From Sphingomonadaceae bacterium PASS1 (GTDB taxonomy: Bacteria > Pseudomonadota > Alphaproteobacteria > Sphingomonadales > Sphingomonadaceae): a stretch of DNA of 64,000 nucleotides. A program made the position numbers and the translations under genes. The first letter of the stretch is position 1; every line of letters begins with the position of its first letter. Shown here in pieces: positions 26,582 to 37,786 of this stretch. The notes under the pieces were generated by a model, which did not search any database, was not told the origin of the DNA, and saw only the letters and a program-made list of their open reading frames with translations. The stretch lies in the NCBI GenBank assembly GCA_002255985.1, contig NKIR01000008.1, forward strand, positions 62,001-126,000, written 5' to 3'.

Positions 26582-27277
26582 ATGTCGCATACTTTTGAAT
26601 TTGGGGGTCAGTCATTCGAGGTTGCCGGTGGGGCCGCCTTATATTGGCCTGCCCAAGATGCGCTGCTGGTGTCCGATCTGCATTTGGAGAAGGCCAGCGC
26701 CTACGCCTCAAATGGCCAGATGCTGCCGCCCTACGACAGCATCGCAACGCTTGAGGACATCGCGGCGCTCTGCGCCAAATATAAGCCAACCAAGATCATA
26801 TCCTTGGGCGACAATTTCCACGACGATGACGGGGAGGCCCGACTGGCGGAACCGGCAGCGGCATTGCTAATCGACTTGGCCCGCGACACCGAATGGCTCT
26901 GGATTACCGGAAACCATGACCGCGCGGTTTCGGGCATCTGGGGTGGCAAAACGCACGACGAAATATGCCTGTCAGGCATCACACTGCGGCACGAGGCGCA
27001 ACGCGGTGATCCCAATCCCGAAATATCGGGGCATTTTCACCCGAAGTTCCGGCAGGTGTTGCGTGGGCGAATGGTCGCGCGGCGGTGCTTTGTCAAAACT
27101 GCGCGCAAAATCATCATGCCCGCATTTGGCGCGCTCACCGGAGGCCTTGATGTGCAGGACAGCGCCATCACGCGCGCCTGCGATTTGGCGGATGGCGAGA
27201 CGGTTGAGGCCTTGGTCGCGACCAAGGCGGGCTATGCGCGCTTTGCCTTAAGCGGGGCTGCTGCGCGCGCCAAATAA
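26582..27277 (+). CDS. pdeM: ligase-associated DNA damage response endonuclease PdeM
   Basis: Calcineurin-type metallophosphoesterase that works with the Lhr-like helicase encoded at 21031. Metal ligands are visible in LLVSDLHLEKASAYASNG, SLGDNFHDDDGE, ITGNHDR and ISGHFHPK. It has 231 residues. It lies 80 bases after the retropepsin-like gene, and its 3' end overlaps the converging YggS gene by 30 bases. In many genomes pdeM and the helicase are direct neighbours; here two genes separate them. Confidence 0.9.
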   Translation: MSHTFEFGGQSFEVAGGAALYWPAQDALLVSDLHLEKASAYASNGQMLPPYDSIATLEDIAALCAKYKPTKIISLGDNFHDDDGEARLAEPAAALLIDLARDTEWLWITGNHDRAVSGIWGGKTHDEICLSGITLRHEAQRGDPNPEISGHFHPKFRQVLRGRMVARRCFVKTARKIIMPAFGALTGGLDVQDSAITRACDLADGETVEALVATKAGYARFALSGAAARAK

Positions 27278-27934
27278 GGCTGTGCCAACGCGCACATAGG
27301 TCGCGCCCATCATGATCGCCGTGTCGAAATCTTCCGACATGCCCATGCTCAGTTGCGGCAAATCGTGGCGCGCCGCGAGCTCGGCCAGCAATGCAAAAAA
27401 TGGCGCGGCCTCAATGGATGCTGGCGGTATGCACATCAGCCCCGCCAATGGAATGCCGCTATCCTTTGCCGCCGCAATCAATGCAGGCAGTTCCGAAACC
27501 GCGCAGCCACCCTTTTGCTCTTCAGCGCCGATGTTTACTTGAATGAAGCACGGAATGTAGCGCGCCTGCTTTTCCATCGCCTTGCCAAGCGCGTTAACCA
27601 GCGAAAGCCGGTCAACCGAATGGATCATATCGAACAAGGCAACCGCTTCGTCGGCCTTGTTGGATTGAAGCTGCCCGATCAGATGCAATTGCACGCCGGG
27701 GTGGCGCTGCTTCAACGCTGGCCATTTGGTCGCCGCCTCCTGAACGCGGTTTTCACCGAAGAGCATTTGGCCCTGGTGAATAAGCGGCTCAATGTCCTCC
27801 GCGGCACGGGTTTTCGACACCGCAATCAGATGGATGTCGTCTGGCGCACGCCGAGCCATCTTGGCGGCTGCCGCCATGCGTTCACGGATTGCGGTCAAAG
27901 GACCGGCGGTTGTTTCTGGTGTCGCTTCCTGCAT
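27248..27934 (-). CDS. YggS-family PLP-binding protein
   Basis: Pyridoxal-phosphate carrier/homeostasis protein (PLPBP). The PLP Lys lies in IHLIAVSKTRAAEDI near residue 41; FGENRVQEAATKW, HLIGQLQSNKA and LSMGMSEDFDTAI are family motifs. It has 228 residues. It acts in vitamin B6 and amino-acid homeostasis and has no known catalytic turnover. Its 3' end overlaps pdeM by 30 bases, tail to tail. Confidence 0.94.
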   Translation of the reverse strand: MQEATPETTAGPLTAIRERMAAAAKMARRAPDDIHLIAVSKTRAAEDIEPLIHQGQMLFGENRVQEAATKWPALKQRHPGVQLHLIGQLQSNKADEAVALFDMIHSVDRLSLVNALGKAMEKQARYIPCFIQVNIGAEEQKGGCAVSELPALIAAAKDSGIPLAGLMCIPPASIEAAPFFALLAELAARHDLPQLSMGMSEDFDTAIMMGATYVRVGTALFGARSSPA

Positions 27935-27957
27935 AGCGCGACGCTATAGGCAGAACT

Positions 27958-28506
27958 ATGCCGCGAAGCCACCCCCTGCCGAAGATCTGGCTGATGACCG
28001 ACGAACGTCTGGGGGGCGACCTGTTGCCCGCCATTCAGCGGCTTCCCGCACGATCGGGCGTCATCTTCCGGCACTATCATTTGGACGCGGCGGCACGAAA
28101 ATTTCTGTTCGGGCAGGTCATGCGCATTTGCCGGCGGCGCGGGCATGTTGTCCTGCTGGCGGGGGACGAGCGAACGGCGATGCGCTGGCACGCCGATGGT
28201 TTTCATCAAAGAAGCCGTCGCGCGTCGCAATTGCTGCACAGCGCGCCAGTCCATGATGCGCGTGAAATTGCGGGGGTGAAGGCGGCAAGCCCAGACCTTG
28301 TGTTCCTATCGCCTATTTTCGCAACAAACAGTCACCCCGGCGCGCGACCGCTGGGGCCATTACCCTTTAACCGGCTCGCAAAACTGGCGTTGTCTGGCCG
28401 CATCATCGCCCTGGGCGGCATGAACCGCCAAAACGCACAGATGCTTCCGCCGCGGTTGGTCCACGGTTGGGCGGCGATTGATGCGTTTAAGAAAAGGACC
28501 GCTTAG
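27958..28506 (+). CDS. divergent thiamine phosphate synthase/TenI-like protein
   Basis: A 182-residue protein with the (beta-alpha) pattern of ThiE/TenI: it opens PKIWLMTDER and keeps DLVFLSPIFATNSHPGARPLGP and IIALGGMNRQNA. Several ThiE active-site features are altered: the QLREK strand reads FRHYHLD and the HLGQED motif reads FHQRSRR. So thiamine phosphate synthase activity is doubtful. It diverges from yggS across 23 bases and converges with an exported-protein gene, overlapping it by 4 bases. Confidence 0.72.
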   Translation: MPRSHPLPKIWLMTDERLGGDLLPAIQRLPARSGVIFRHYHLDAAARKFLFGQVMRICRRRGHVVLLAGDERTAMRWHADGFHQRSRRASQLLHSAPVHDAREIAGVKAASPDLVFLSPIFATNSHPGARPLGPLPFNRLAKLALSGRIIALGGMNRQNAQMLPPRLVHGWAAIDAFKKRTA

Positions 28507-29252
28507 AAGCGGATTTTGGTTCCAACATAGACAGCTTCGCTGTCCTTGCGGTTGTCAGCCAACGGAATGACGCGGTCATTTTCGCTGGCATAGCGAACAC
28601 CGGCGGTCACATCGATTTTACGGCTGATTGAGAAGCTTCCGCCAACATCAAGCTTGTAGTCGCCCGACGCTGCACTGCCGCGCGCGGGAGGCGCCAATTC
28701 GCGGCTCTGGTCCAATTTGATATTGGTGCTGAACTTGCTTGGCTTGCTTGCGGTCTCATCCAAAGAGAAGCCGCTTTTTCCAAGTTCGCTCAGAGGTGTT
28801 TTGACTGCGCGACGCTGTGCGGCAGGCAGTGCAAAGCCTTGCCAGCCCTTTGATGCGGTCAAACGATAGTCGACCGCCGAAAGACGAAGCCCCTTGCCCG
28901 CGCCGACTTCGCTGGGTGCCAGAGCATTACGGATCGAAACTGCGCCGGCCGTCAAACGCGAATTGACGCGCGCTGCCACTGTGATTGTACGGCTGTCACC
29001 GGCGTTTGCAGGCGTAAATGGGAAACGCGCATTTGGTTCAATGCGTGCCGCCGAGAATTTCTGCGCCAAAATGCTGTCACCGCCCGCAGGCGTGAACATC
29101 GAAATCCAGTTTGGTCCAGCTGACGGCTCTTGCGAAAAAGCCTTTGCGGCAAAGGCAGGAACAACGAGGGGCGAAACCGCGAGCGAACCTGTTGCTAGCA
29201 ATACTGCCGCAATGGTCGCGTATTTCCGCTTATATGCCCGCTTCACGTCCAT
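28503..29252 (-). CDS. hypothetical exported protein, possible outer-membrane beta-barrel
   Basis: A 249-residue protein with a long N-terminal signal (about residues 1-35, ending VVPAFA). I do not recognise the family. The C-terminal 70 residues alternate polar and hydrophobic positions (DYKLDVGGSFSISRKIDVTAGVRYASEN) and the chain ends YVGTKIRF, a terminal Phe as in BAM-inserted barrels. The middle is rich in Ala, Arg and Ser without motif. It may be a small porin-like or barrel-tail protein; no function is proposed. Confidence 0.7.
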   Translation of the reverse strand: MDVKRAYKRKYATIAAVLLATGSLAVSPLVVPAFAAKAFSQEPSAGPNWISMFTPAGGDSILAQKFSAARIEPNARFPFTPANAGDSRTITVAARVNSRLTAGAVSIRNALAPSEVGAGKGLRLSAVDYRLTASKGWQGFALPAAQRRAVKTPLSELGKSGFSLDETASKPSKFSTNIKLDQSRELAPPARGSAASGDYKLDVGGSFSISRKIDVTAGVRYASENDRVIPLADNRKDSEAVYVGTKIRF

Positions 29253-29500
29253 GATACTCGTTCACCGACTCCCCTGTCTGCATTTTCTATAGGCCGGCTT
29301 TGAAAGATTCAAAAGGGGCCTATCTACTTTATCGTTCCAATAACACGATTTTTAGCCAAATGTTGCATGATGTCCACAATCGCATAGCTGGACAAAGATG
29401 AGCGCAGCATTAATTGCGCGCCGTTCAGCAGCCAGAAAGCTTGCTCCGGACAGCAAGCCGCTATAGAGGTTTCAGATATTTCATTGTTCAAGGACATTTT

Positions 29501-29944
29501 ATGCGCACCACCCGCTTGGCACTCATTATTGCGACCGGCAGCCTGTTAAGCTTGGGGCTGCTGTCCGGCTGTGGCGGAAGGGAGCGTCCGAAGGCGGATC
29601 TCGCGGCCAGCCAAGTCACCACGATCGGCGTAAACAGCTATCTGTGGCGCGCATCGCTTGATGCCTTGTCCTTCATGCCGTTGCTGCAAACCGACTCGTC
29701 GGGCGGTGTCATTGTCACCGACTGGTACGTGAACCCGCAAAGCCCTGGCGAGCGCGTTAAGCTGACCATTTCGATCCTTGATCAAGATTTGCGTGCAGAC
29801 GCACTGCGCGTCGCCGGCAGCCGCGAAGTTTTGCAAAATGGCCAGTGGGTCGCAGCGCCGCTGCGTGCCGCAACCGTTCAAAAGCTTGAGGCGGTCATCC
29901 TCACCAAGGCGCGTGACCTTCGCCGGTCTTCAATCACCGGATAA
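29501..29944 (+). CDS. DUF3576 lipoprotein
   Basis: A 147-residue lipoprotein of the alphaproteobacterial DUF3576 family. The signal peptide ends LLSGCGG with the lipidated Cys near residue 24. Family-like segments are [35 protein letters not shown] and [13 protein letters not shown]. Its function is unknown, probably in the envelope. I start at 29501 after AAGGACA rather than at the untypical 29414. leuS begins 5 bases after its stop, so they form an operon with lptE and holA. Confidence 0.88.
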   Translation: MRTTRLALIIATGSLLSLGLLSGCGGRERPKADLAASQVTTIGVNSYLWRASLDALSFMPLLQTDSSGGVIVTDWYVNPQSPGERVKLTISILDQDLRADALRVAGSREVLQNGQWVAAPLRAATVQKLEAVILTKARDLRRSSITG

Positions 29945-29949
29945 TTGTT

Positions 29950-32471
<2,522 letters not shown>

Positions 32472-32475
<4 letters not shown>

Positions 32476-32960
32476 ACCGTTTCCTCGCCCCCATCTTGCT
32501 TGCCTTGATGCTGTCCGCATGCGGATTGCAGCCTCTGTACAGCGGTGGATCAAAGGGCGCGGTGGCAACGACGCTGGGTTCCGTATCGGTCGCTACAATC
32601 GAAGGCAAAAGCGGTTGGTTGATGCGCAATGCGTTAACGGACCGACTTGGGGCTCAAGACAGCAACGTCGCCCAATTCCGCTTGGTCGTCACACTTGATG
32701 ACCGGATTGAGGGCTTTGGCGTGCGTGCCGACGATACGGTCACACGAGAACGCCGAACATTGCGCGCACGCTATCAACTGATCTCGGTCGCTACCGGTGA
32801 AACCGTGCTTGATGCAACCGCGGGGTCCGACGCAGGTATCGATGTCGCCGGTTCGGAATATGCCACCATCGCTGGTGAAAACAGTGCGCTGGAAAATCTG
32901 GCGCAGAAGGTCGCGGATCAGATTGTCACCCGGCTTTCGATCTACGCCCGCGGCGAATGA
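32472..32960 (+). CDS. lptE: LPS assembly lipoprotein LptE
   Basis: Outer-membrane lipoprotein that plugs the LptD barrel during lipopolysaccharide export. The signal [17 protein letters not shown] ends in a lipobox with Cys17, followed by GLQPLYSGG, the classic LptE start. It has 162 residues. It overlaps leuS by 4 bases and holA by 4 bases, so the three are translationally coupled. The position between leuS and holA is a conserved synteny. Confidence 0.93.
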
Positions 32961-33979
32961 GCAACGCAAAAGAACGCAGCTTTATAGGTGCCATTGGCAC
33001 ACGTCCGGAGATCCGGCTGTTTTTCATTTTCGGGCAGGATGAATCGGCGGCCGCTGACATCGCATCCCAAATGTCCGCTGCGCTGACGGGTTCGGAACGG
33101 ATAGATATCGACAGCGACCGTATTCGTAATGACCCCGCGCTTCTGGCGGACGAGGCGTCAGCGCTTTCGTTATTTGGCGATAAGCGCCACATCCGGCTGA
33201 ACTTCCGACGTGAAGAAGGCGTTGCTGCCGTCGAAAACCTGCTCGCCCTTGAAGGCGAAGCCAATCCTGTCATCGCGACCGCAGGCAATCTGACCAAGGC
33301 CAGCAAGTTGCGCAAGCTTGTCGAGGCCCATCCCCGCGCGATGGTGCATATTTGTTACCTGCCAGAGGAAGGCGATGCTGCCGCCGCCGTAATGGCGTAC
33401 GCAGCCACGATGGGGCTGAAGATTGACCGGCCACTGGCAGCGCGGATTGCGCGCTACACGGGTCAGGACCGGAAACTGGCGCAGGCCGAAATCGAAAAGC
33501 TGTCCTTATATTATGATTCGTCGCCGCAACGCCCCGCGACCGTTGAAGTTCCCATATTCGAAGCCTTGTCCGCGGAAACGGGCGAGGAAAATATCAATGG
33601 CCTCATCCATCAAGTCATGGGCGGCGATTTGCGCGGCACGGGGCGTGAACTTGTCGCCGCGCGCGACATGGGGGTAGATGCCATCCGCATCATCCGCGCG
33701 ATGCAGCGGCGGGTGACGTTGCTCTCGGCTATGCGCACAAAGGTCGACAATGGTTCGAACCCCGGCGCAGTCGTAAAAGCGACCCGTTCGATATTCTGGA
33801 AAGACGCCGACATGTACGCGCAGCAACTTACGCGCTGGCCATCAGCGCGGCTTGCGGGATTGAACAGCCATCTGCTTGAGGTGGAATCCAAGCTTATGCA
33901 TGTCCGCGATGGCCTGGCTGGCACGATATTGGAAGAAGAGCTTGTCCGCATTGCTCGTGCAGCATCGCGCCGCGCCTGA
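32957..33979 (+). CDS. holA: DNA polymerase III subunit delta
   Basis: Clamp-loader subunit that opens the beta clamp. It has 340 residues with the HolA pattern: IRLFFIFGQDESAAADIA at the start, then DLTK-type ATAGNLTKASKLRKLVEAHP, and ENINGLIHQVMGGDLRG. The gene is last in the DUF3576-leuS-lptE-holA operon. The IS630 element begins about 75 bases after its stop. Confidence 0.93.
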   Translation: MSNAKERSFIGAIGTRPEIRLFFIFGQDESAAADIASQMSAALTGSERIDIDSDRIRNDPALLADEASALSLFGDKRHIRLNFRREEGVAAVENLLALEGEANPVIATAGNLTKASKLRKLVEAHPRAMVHICYLPEEGDAAAAVMAYAATMGLKIDRPLAARIARYTGQDRKLAQAEIEKLSLYYDSSPQRPATVEVPIFEALSAETGEENINGLIHQVMGGDLRGTGRELVAARDMGVDAIRIIRAMQRRVTLLSAMRTKVDNGSNPGAVVKATRSIFWKDADMYAQQLTRWPSARLAGLNSHLLEVESKLMHVRDGLAGTILEEELVRIARAASRRA

Positions 33980-34067
33980 TTACTGATATTGCGCAGTGAC
34001 GGGAATGGCCCCAACGCCTCCATAGCGCCTAGCTTACGACCTGGTCTTGCGTTAGAGCTTCGTGCAT

Positions 34068-34703
34068 TTAATCTGCAACATAGCCGTCGTGCTTGAGATA
34101 GTTCCAGCATTCCTCCGGGGTGTAAAGGTCGCAGATTGATCCAACGGCCTTCCACAGGTCATCGATGCTGCGTGCTTTTGCTTTGCGCAGGTGCGCCTTG
34201 AGTTTGGCGAACGCCATCTCGATTGGGTTCAGGTCTGGACTGTAGGGCGGCAGAAAGAGGAACCACGCCCCGCGCTCTTTGAGGATGGCTTTGGCCTTCT
34301 CGCTTTTGTGGCTCGACAGGTTATCAAGGATGACCATGTCACCGCGCTGGAGCGTCGGAGCTAACTGGGTTTCGACGTAGGTTTCAAAGATTTTTCGGTT
34401 CATGGGACAGTCAATGACCCACGGAGCGGTGAGGCCGTCATGGCGCAAGGCCGCGATGAAGGTCTGTGTTCCCCAGTGACCGAACGGGGCCTTCATCTTC
34501 AGCCGCTGTCCCCGGCGCGCGCGCCCCCGCAGCCGTGTCATCTTGGTCGTGGTCCCGGTTTCGTCGATAAAGACGAGCCTTTCCGGTCGTCTCTTCATCC
34601 AGGGCTGCCGGTGCGACTGCCATACGCGCCGGGCACGAACAATGTCAGCGCGATCGGTTTCGCTCGCCAGCAGAGTTTTTTTTGACGGTAAATCCGTGCG
34701 CAA
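34068..34703 (-). CDS. IS630 transposase, second frame (DDE catalytic part)
   Basis: The catalytic part of the transposase: RLVFIDETGTTTKMTR (first Asp), GDMVILDNLSSHKSEKAKAIL (second Asp) and FLPPYSPDLNPIEMAFAKLKAHLR (Glu) form the DDE triad. It is read in the +1 frame relative to the first ORF and probably is not started on its own. An A8 run on the minus strand (34676-34683) lies in the overlap. Loss of one A, by slippage or a ribosomal +1 shift, would give the full-length fusion. Confidence 0.85.
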   Translation of the reverse strand: MRTDLPSKKTLLASETDRADIVRARRVWQSHRQPWMKRRPERLVFIDETGTTTKMTRLRGRARRGQRLKMKAPFGHWGTQTFIAALRHDGLTAPWVIDCPMNRKIFETYVETQLAPTLQRGDMVILDNLSSHKSEKAKAILKERGAWFLFLPPYSPDLNPIEMAFAKLKAHLRKAKARSIDDLWKAVGSICDLYTPEECWNYLKHDGYVAD

Positions 34704-35025
34704 GCAGCAACCGGGACAGGGAAGCTGGATGCGCCTTCACCCCGTGCTCCTTAAACAACCGGACCGCCAGTTCCGGCATCGTAATGTCGCCTTCGGCATC
34801 GATCCAGCTGATCAGAACATCCGCATGCGCCGACAGCGGACCCCTGCCAGGCGGGCGACCTTGCCTCTCCGGCGTGATCGATCCCGTCCGCGCCTTGCGT
34901 TGCGCCAACCGAACCGCAGTGGCAGCACTCACCCCAAATCGGCGAGCTGCTGCCCGGCATGAATGACCGCTCTCAATCTCTCCAACGATCCGAACCCGTA
35001 AATCCGACGAACTGCTTTTGCCCAT
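34645..35025 (-). CDS. IS630 transposase, first frame (DNA-binding part)
   Basis: An N-terminal HTH part: SSSDLRVRIVGEIESGHSCRAAARRFGVSAATAVRLAQR and a second HTH region RLFKEHGVKAHPASLSRLLLAHGFTVKK. I start at MGKSSSS (35025), which follows GGAGGTGG. It ends shortly after the A8 run at 34676-34683, where the frame changes to the catalytic ORF. Confidence 0.83.
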   Translation of the reverse strand: MGKSSSSDLRVRIVGEIESGHSCRAAARRFGVSAATAVRLAQRKARTGSITPERQGRPPGRGPLSAHADVLISWIDAEGDITMPELAVRLFKEHGVKAHPASLSRLLLAHGFTVKKNSAGERNRSR

Positions 35026-35214
35026 GATCCACCTCCATGAGCAGTGAATCACAGTTCTCAATCAAAGGGAATCCCAAGAATTACATGATTCACATTTTCA
35101 GTGTGCCGCTCTAGCCTGCATTTCATATGTCGAACATCTTAAAGCGTCCGTTAAACAGGGCTCTTGAACACGATGGCAAACAGCCCCACATCCGCATCAA
35201 CGAAAGGCCGTTTC

Positions 35215-35607
35215 ATGGAAAAAATTATTAAGTCCGAAGCCGAGTGGCGCGCAGAATTAGACCCGGTTCAATATCACGTCCTGCGCGAGGCCGGAACCGA
35301 GCGGGCCTTTGCGGGCAAATTGACCGATGAAAAGCGCGAAGGCGAATTTCGCTGCGCCGGATGCGGCACGACCCTATTTGCATCTGACACCAAATTTGAC
35401 AGCGGTTCGGGTTGGCCAAGCTTTACCGCGCCTGCAGACGGTGAAGCCATTGATGAGCACACCGATGTCTCGCACGGCATGGTCCGCACCGAGGTGCGTT
35501 GCGCGGCGTGTGAAGGGCATTTGGGGCATGTATTTCCAGATGGTCCGGGGCCCACAGGGCTGCGTTACTGCATCAACAGCGCAGCGCTTACATTCGACCC
35601 CGAATAA
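35215..35607 (+). CDS. msrB: methionine-R-sulfoxide reductase
   Basis: Reduces methionine-R-sulfoxide in proteins. Two CxxC zinc pairs are seen ([10 protein letters not shown] and [13 protein letters not shown]), plus DSGSGWPSF and the catalytic Cys in [12 protein letters not shown] choose the Met at 35215 after GAAAGG, giving 130 residues; the in-frame Met codons at 35164 and 35173 lack a ribosome site. It sits behind the IS630 element. The partner msrA lies at 58676. Confidence 0.93.
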   Translation: MEKIIKSEAEWRAELDPVQYHVLREAGTERAFAGKLTDEKREGEFRCAGCGTTLFASDTKFDSGSGWPSFTAPADGEAIDEHTDVSHGMVRTEVRCAACEGHLGHVFPDGPGPTGLRYCINSAALTFDPE

Positions 35608-35652
35608 GAACGCGCTTGTCGGCGAGTCCGTGACCGATTAACACCCTTTGCA

Positions 35653-37680
35653 ATGGCACGCGCGCGCAAAATTTCGAAAGAACGTCGCCCAATGAGAACG
35701 TGGATTTTACGTATCATCAAAGGCGGCGTTATCGCGGCGGTGCTTGGCGTCATGGTGTTGGGGATTTTTGTCGCCATTGCCCGCGGCGAAATCGACAGCT
35801 TTGAAGATTTAAAGGCATCGCCCAATGGCCAGATGATCCGTGTCCGTGCTGCCGATGGCACAGTTATACAATCGCTTGGGCCAAGTTTCGGGCGATGGCT
35901 GAGCATTGATCAGCTGCCGTCTGAAATGAAGGACGCGATGGTCGCGGTTGAAGACCGGCGCTATTATATACATCCGGGTGTCGACCCTATTGGGATCACG
36001 CGGTCACTTTATGTACGCGCAATTGATGGGCGCTGGACCCAAGGTGGCTCAACGATCACGCAGCAGCTGGCACGCAACATTTACCTGAACAGCAACAAGG
36101 AATTCGGGCGCAAAATCCGCGAGGTCATCCTTGCGCTGGCGATGGAAACGAAATTCTCAAAGGACCAGATACTCGAATTATATCTGAACAAGGTCTATTT
36201 CGGCGGCGGTGCTTATGGTGTTGATGCGGCGAGCCGGAAATTCTTTGATCATGGCGCGGAAGATCTAAACCTCGCCGAAGCCGCAATCATTGCAGGCCTT
36301 GTAAAGGCGCCATCGCATTATTCACCAACAGCAGATGCGCAGGCTGCGATTGACCGCGCCACGGTGGTGGTCGGGGTCATGCAGGATGCAGGGATGATTT
36401 CTGCTGCCGAAGCCGCACAGGTGAAGCCGGCTGATGTGAAAATGGCGAAACAGCAACCGCAAGACAGCGTCCGTTATTTCACCGACTGGGCTTTGCCACA
36501 ATTGGATGGTCTGATCGACGAGACCGAAAAACCCATTGATGTCTGGACCACGCTTGATCTGAGAATGCAGCGCGCGGCAACGGCAGCCATCGCGACAAAC
36601 GCACCGCGCGGCGCGCAAGGCGCGCTGGTGTCGATTGACCGCGACGGCGCGGTTAAAGCGATGGTTGGCGGGACCGATTATGTAACCAGCAATTATAACC
36701 GTGCGGTCACAGCAGTCCGGCAACCCGGCTCAGCATGGAAGTTGTTTGTCTACCTTGCCGCGTTCGAAGCCGGGTTCCGTCCGGAAGACTTGGTTGAGGA
36801 TAAACCCGTTGAAATCGAAGGCTGGGAGCCCAAAAACAGCAACGGCAATTACGCCGGTGAAATTTCACTGCGGACGGCGTTTGCCTATTCGAAAAATACG
36901 GTCGCGGCGCAGCTGGGGCAAGAGGTTGGCACCAGCAGCATTGCCAACATAGCGCGCCGTTTTGGCATTTCGACACCCATCAACACGCAGCCTTCAATGG
37001 TGCTTGGGACATCGGAAACCCGCGTGATCGACATGACGCAGGCCTTCGCATCCGTGGGTGCCAATGGCCGCAGCATTACCCCTTATGGGATTTCCAAAGT
37101 CACCACCATTGATGGTGAGATTTTATATGCAGCAACGCCCGCTAAATCGGTGCAATTGGTAGAGGGTTGGGTCGCCGCCGCCATGACGGATCTCATGCAG
37201 ACGGCAGTTGCAACGGGCACCGGTCGGGCCGCCAATATCGGTCGTCCTGTCGCAGGAAAGACAGGCACCACGACCAGTAATAAGGACGGTTGGTTCCTTG
37301 GGTTTTCGAGTGGTTTGACAACAGGGGTCTGGATGGGCCGCGACGATGCGCGCTCGATCGGCGGATTGGAAGGCGGCCGTGCGCCAGCGCAAGCGTGGGC
37401 AGCCTATATGCGGGTTGCAGTATCCGGCCGACCCGTTGAAAATTTTGCGACGGAAGTAACCTTCCCTGAGCAATTAGAAGGCGAAGACCTTTTGCTTGGC
37501 GAAGGGGGCGAGGGACTGCTGCTCGACGAAAACGGCATGCCGATTGAGGGCGACCCTGCGCTTGGCGATCCCGGTGCAATGCCAGCGACTGAACCAGAAC
37601 CTTTGGATGACGCATTTATCGAGCGCGCTATCGGGCGCAGGGAACCCAGATCGTCACGGGATGAAGAAGGCCCGCAATAA
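35653..37680 (+). CDS. class A penicillin-binding protein (PBP1A-type)
   Basis: Bifunctional peptidoglycan synthase in the inner membrane. One membrane segment covers about residues 18-38. The GT51 glycosyltransferase domain follows (MVAVEDRRYYIHPGVD, TQGGSTITQQLARN), then the transpeptidase with the SxxK Ser in RQPGSAWKLFVYLAAFE, SxN as YSKN, and KTG in VAGKTGTTTSNKDGW. It has 675 residues and a short acidic tail. An alternative start is the Met at 35692. It follows msrB after 45 bases. Confidence 0.93.
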   Translation: MARARKISKERRPMRTWILRIIKGGVIAAVLGVMVLGIFVAIARGEIDSFEDLKASPNGQMIRVRAADGTVIQSLGPSFGRWLSIDQLPSEMKDAMVAVEDRRYYIHPGVDPIGITRSLYVRAIDGRWTQGGSTITQQLARNIYLNSNKEFGRKIREVILALAMETKFSKDQILELYLNKVYFGGGAYGVDAASRKFFDHGAEDLNLAEAAIIAGLVKAPSHYSPTADAQAAIDRATVVVGVMQDAGMISAAEAAQVKPADVKMAKQQPQDSVRYFTDWALPQLDGLIDETEKPIDVWTTLDLRMQRAATAAIATNAPRGAQGALVSIDRDGAVKAMVGGTDYVTSNYNRAVTAVRQPGSAWKLFVYLAAFEAGFRPEDLVEDKPVEIEGWEPKNSNGNYAGEISLRTAFAYSKNTVAAQLGQEVGTSSIANIARRFGISTPINTQPSMVLGTSETRVIDMTQAFASVGANGRSITPYGISKVTTIDGEILYAATPAKSVQLVEGWVAAAMTDLMQTAVATGTGRAANIGRPVAGKTGTTTSNKDGWFLGFSSGLTTGVWMGRDDARSIGGLEGGRAPAQAWAAYMRVAVSGRPVENFATEVTFPEQLEGEDLLLGEGGEGLLLDENGMPIEGDPALGDPGAMPATEPEPLDDAFIERAIGRREPRSSRDEEGPQ

Positions 37681-37786
37681 GGTTCAAATAGCCAGGTCCT
37701 CGAACATCCGGACATCAGAAACATACTGCAATTTGCGCCAGATGTTCCGTCTGTTTCAACTAAAGCCCCCGACTTGCGGCAAGCAG

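Larger units (their letters stand above)
34055..35111 (-). mobile_element. IS630-family insertion sequence
   Basis: A 1057-base element between holA and msrB. It is bounded by TA dinucleotides (34053-34054 and 35112-35113), the target duplication expected for the Tc1/mariner-like IS630 family. The ends share a GAGC start and a partial inverted repeat (GAGCTTCGTGCATTT against GAGCGGCACACTGAA), which is weak beyond the first bases, so the exact ends are provisional. It carries two overlapping transposase reading frames. No gene is interrupted. Confidence 0.75.

Noticed and set aside
33750-33765. GGTTCGAACCCC, which looks like a tRNA T-arm
   Set aside because: It lies inside the intact holA frame and no acceptor or anticodon arm can be formed around it.
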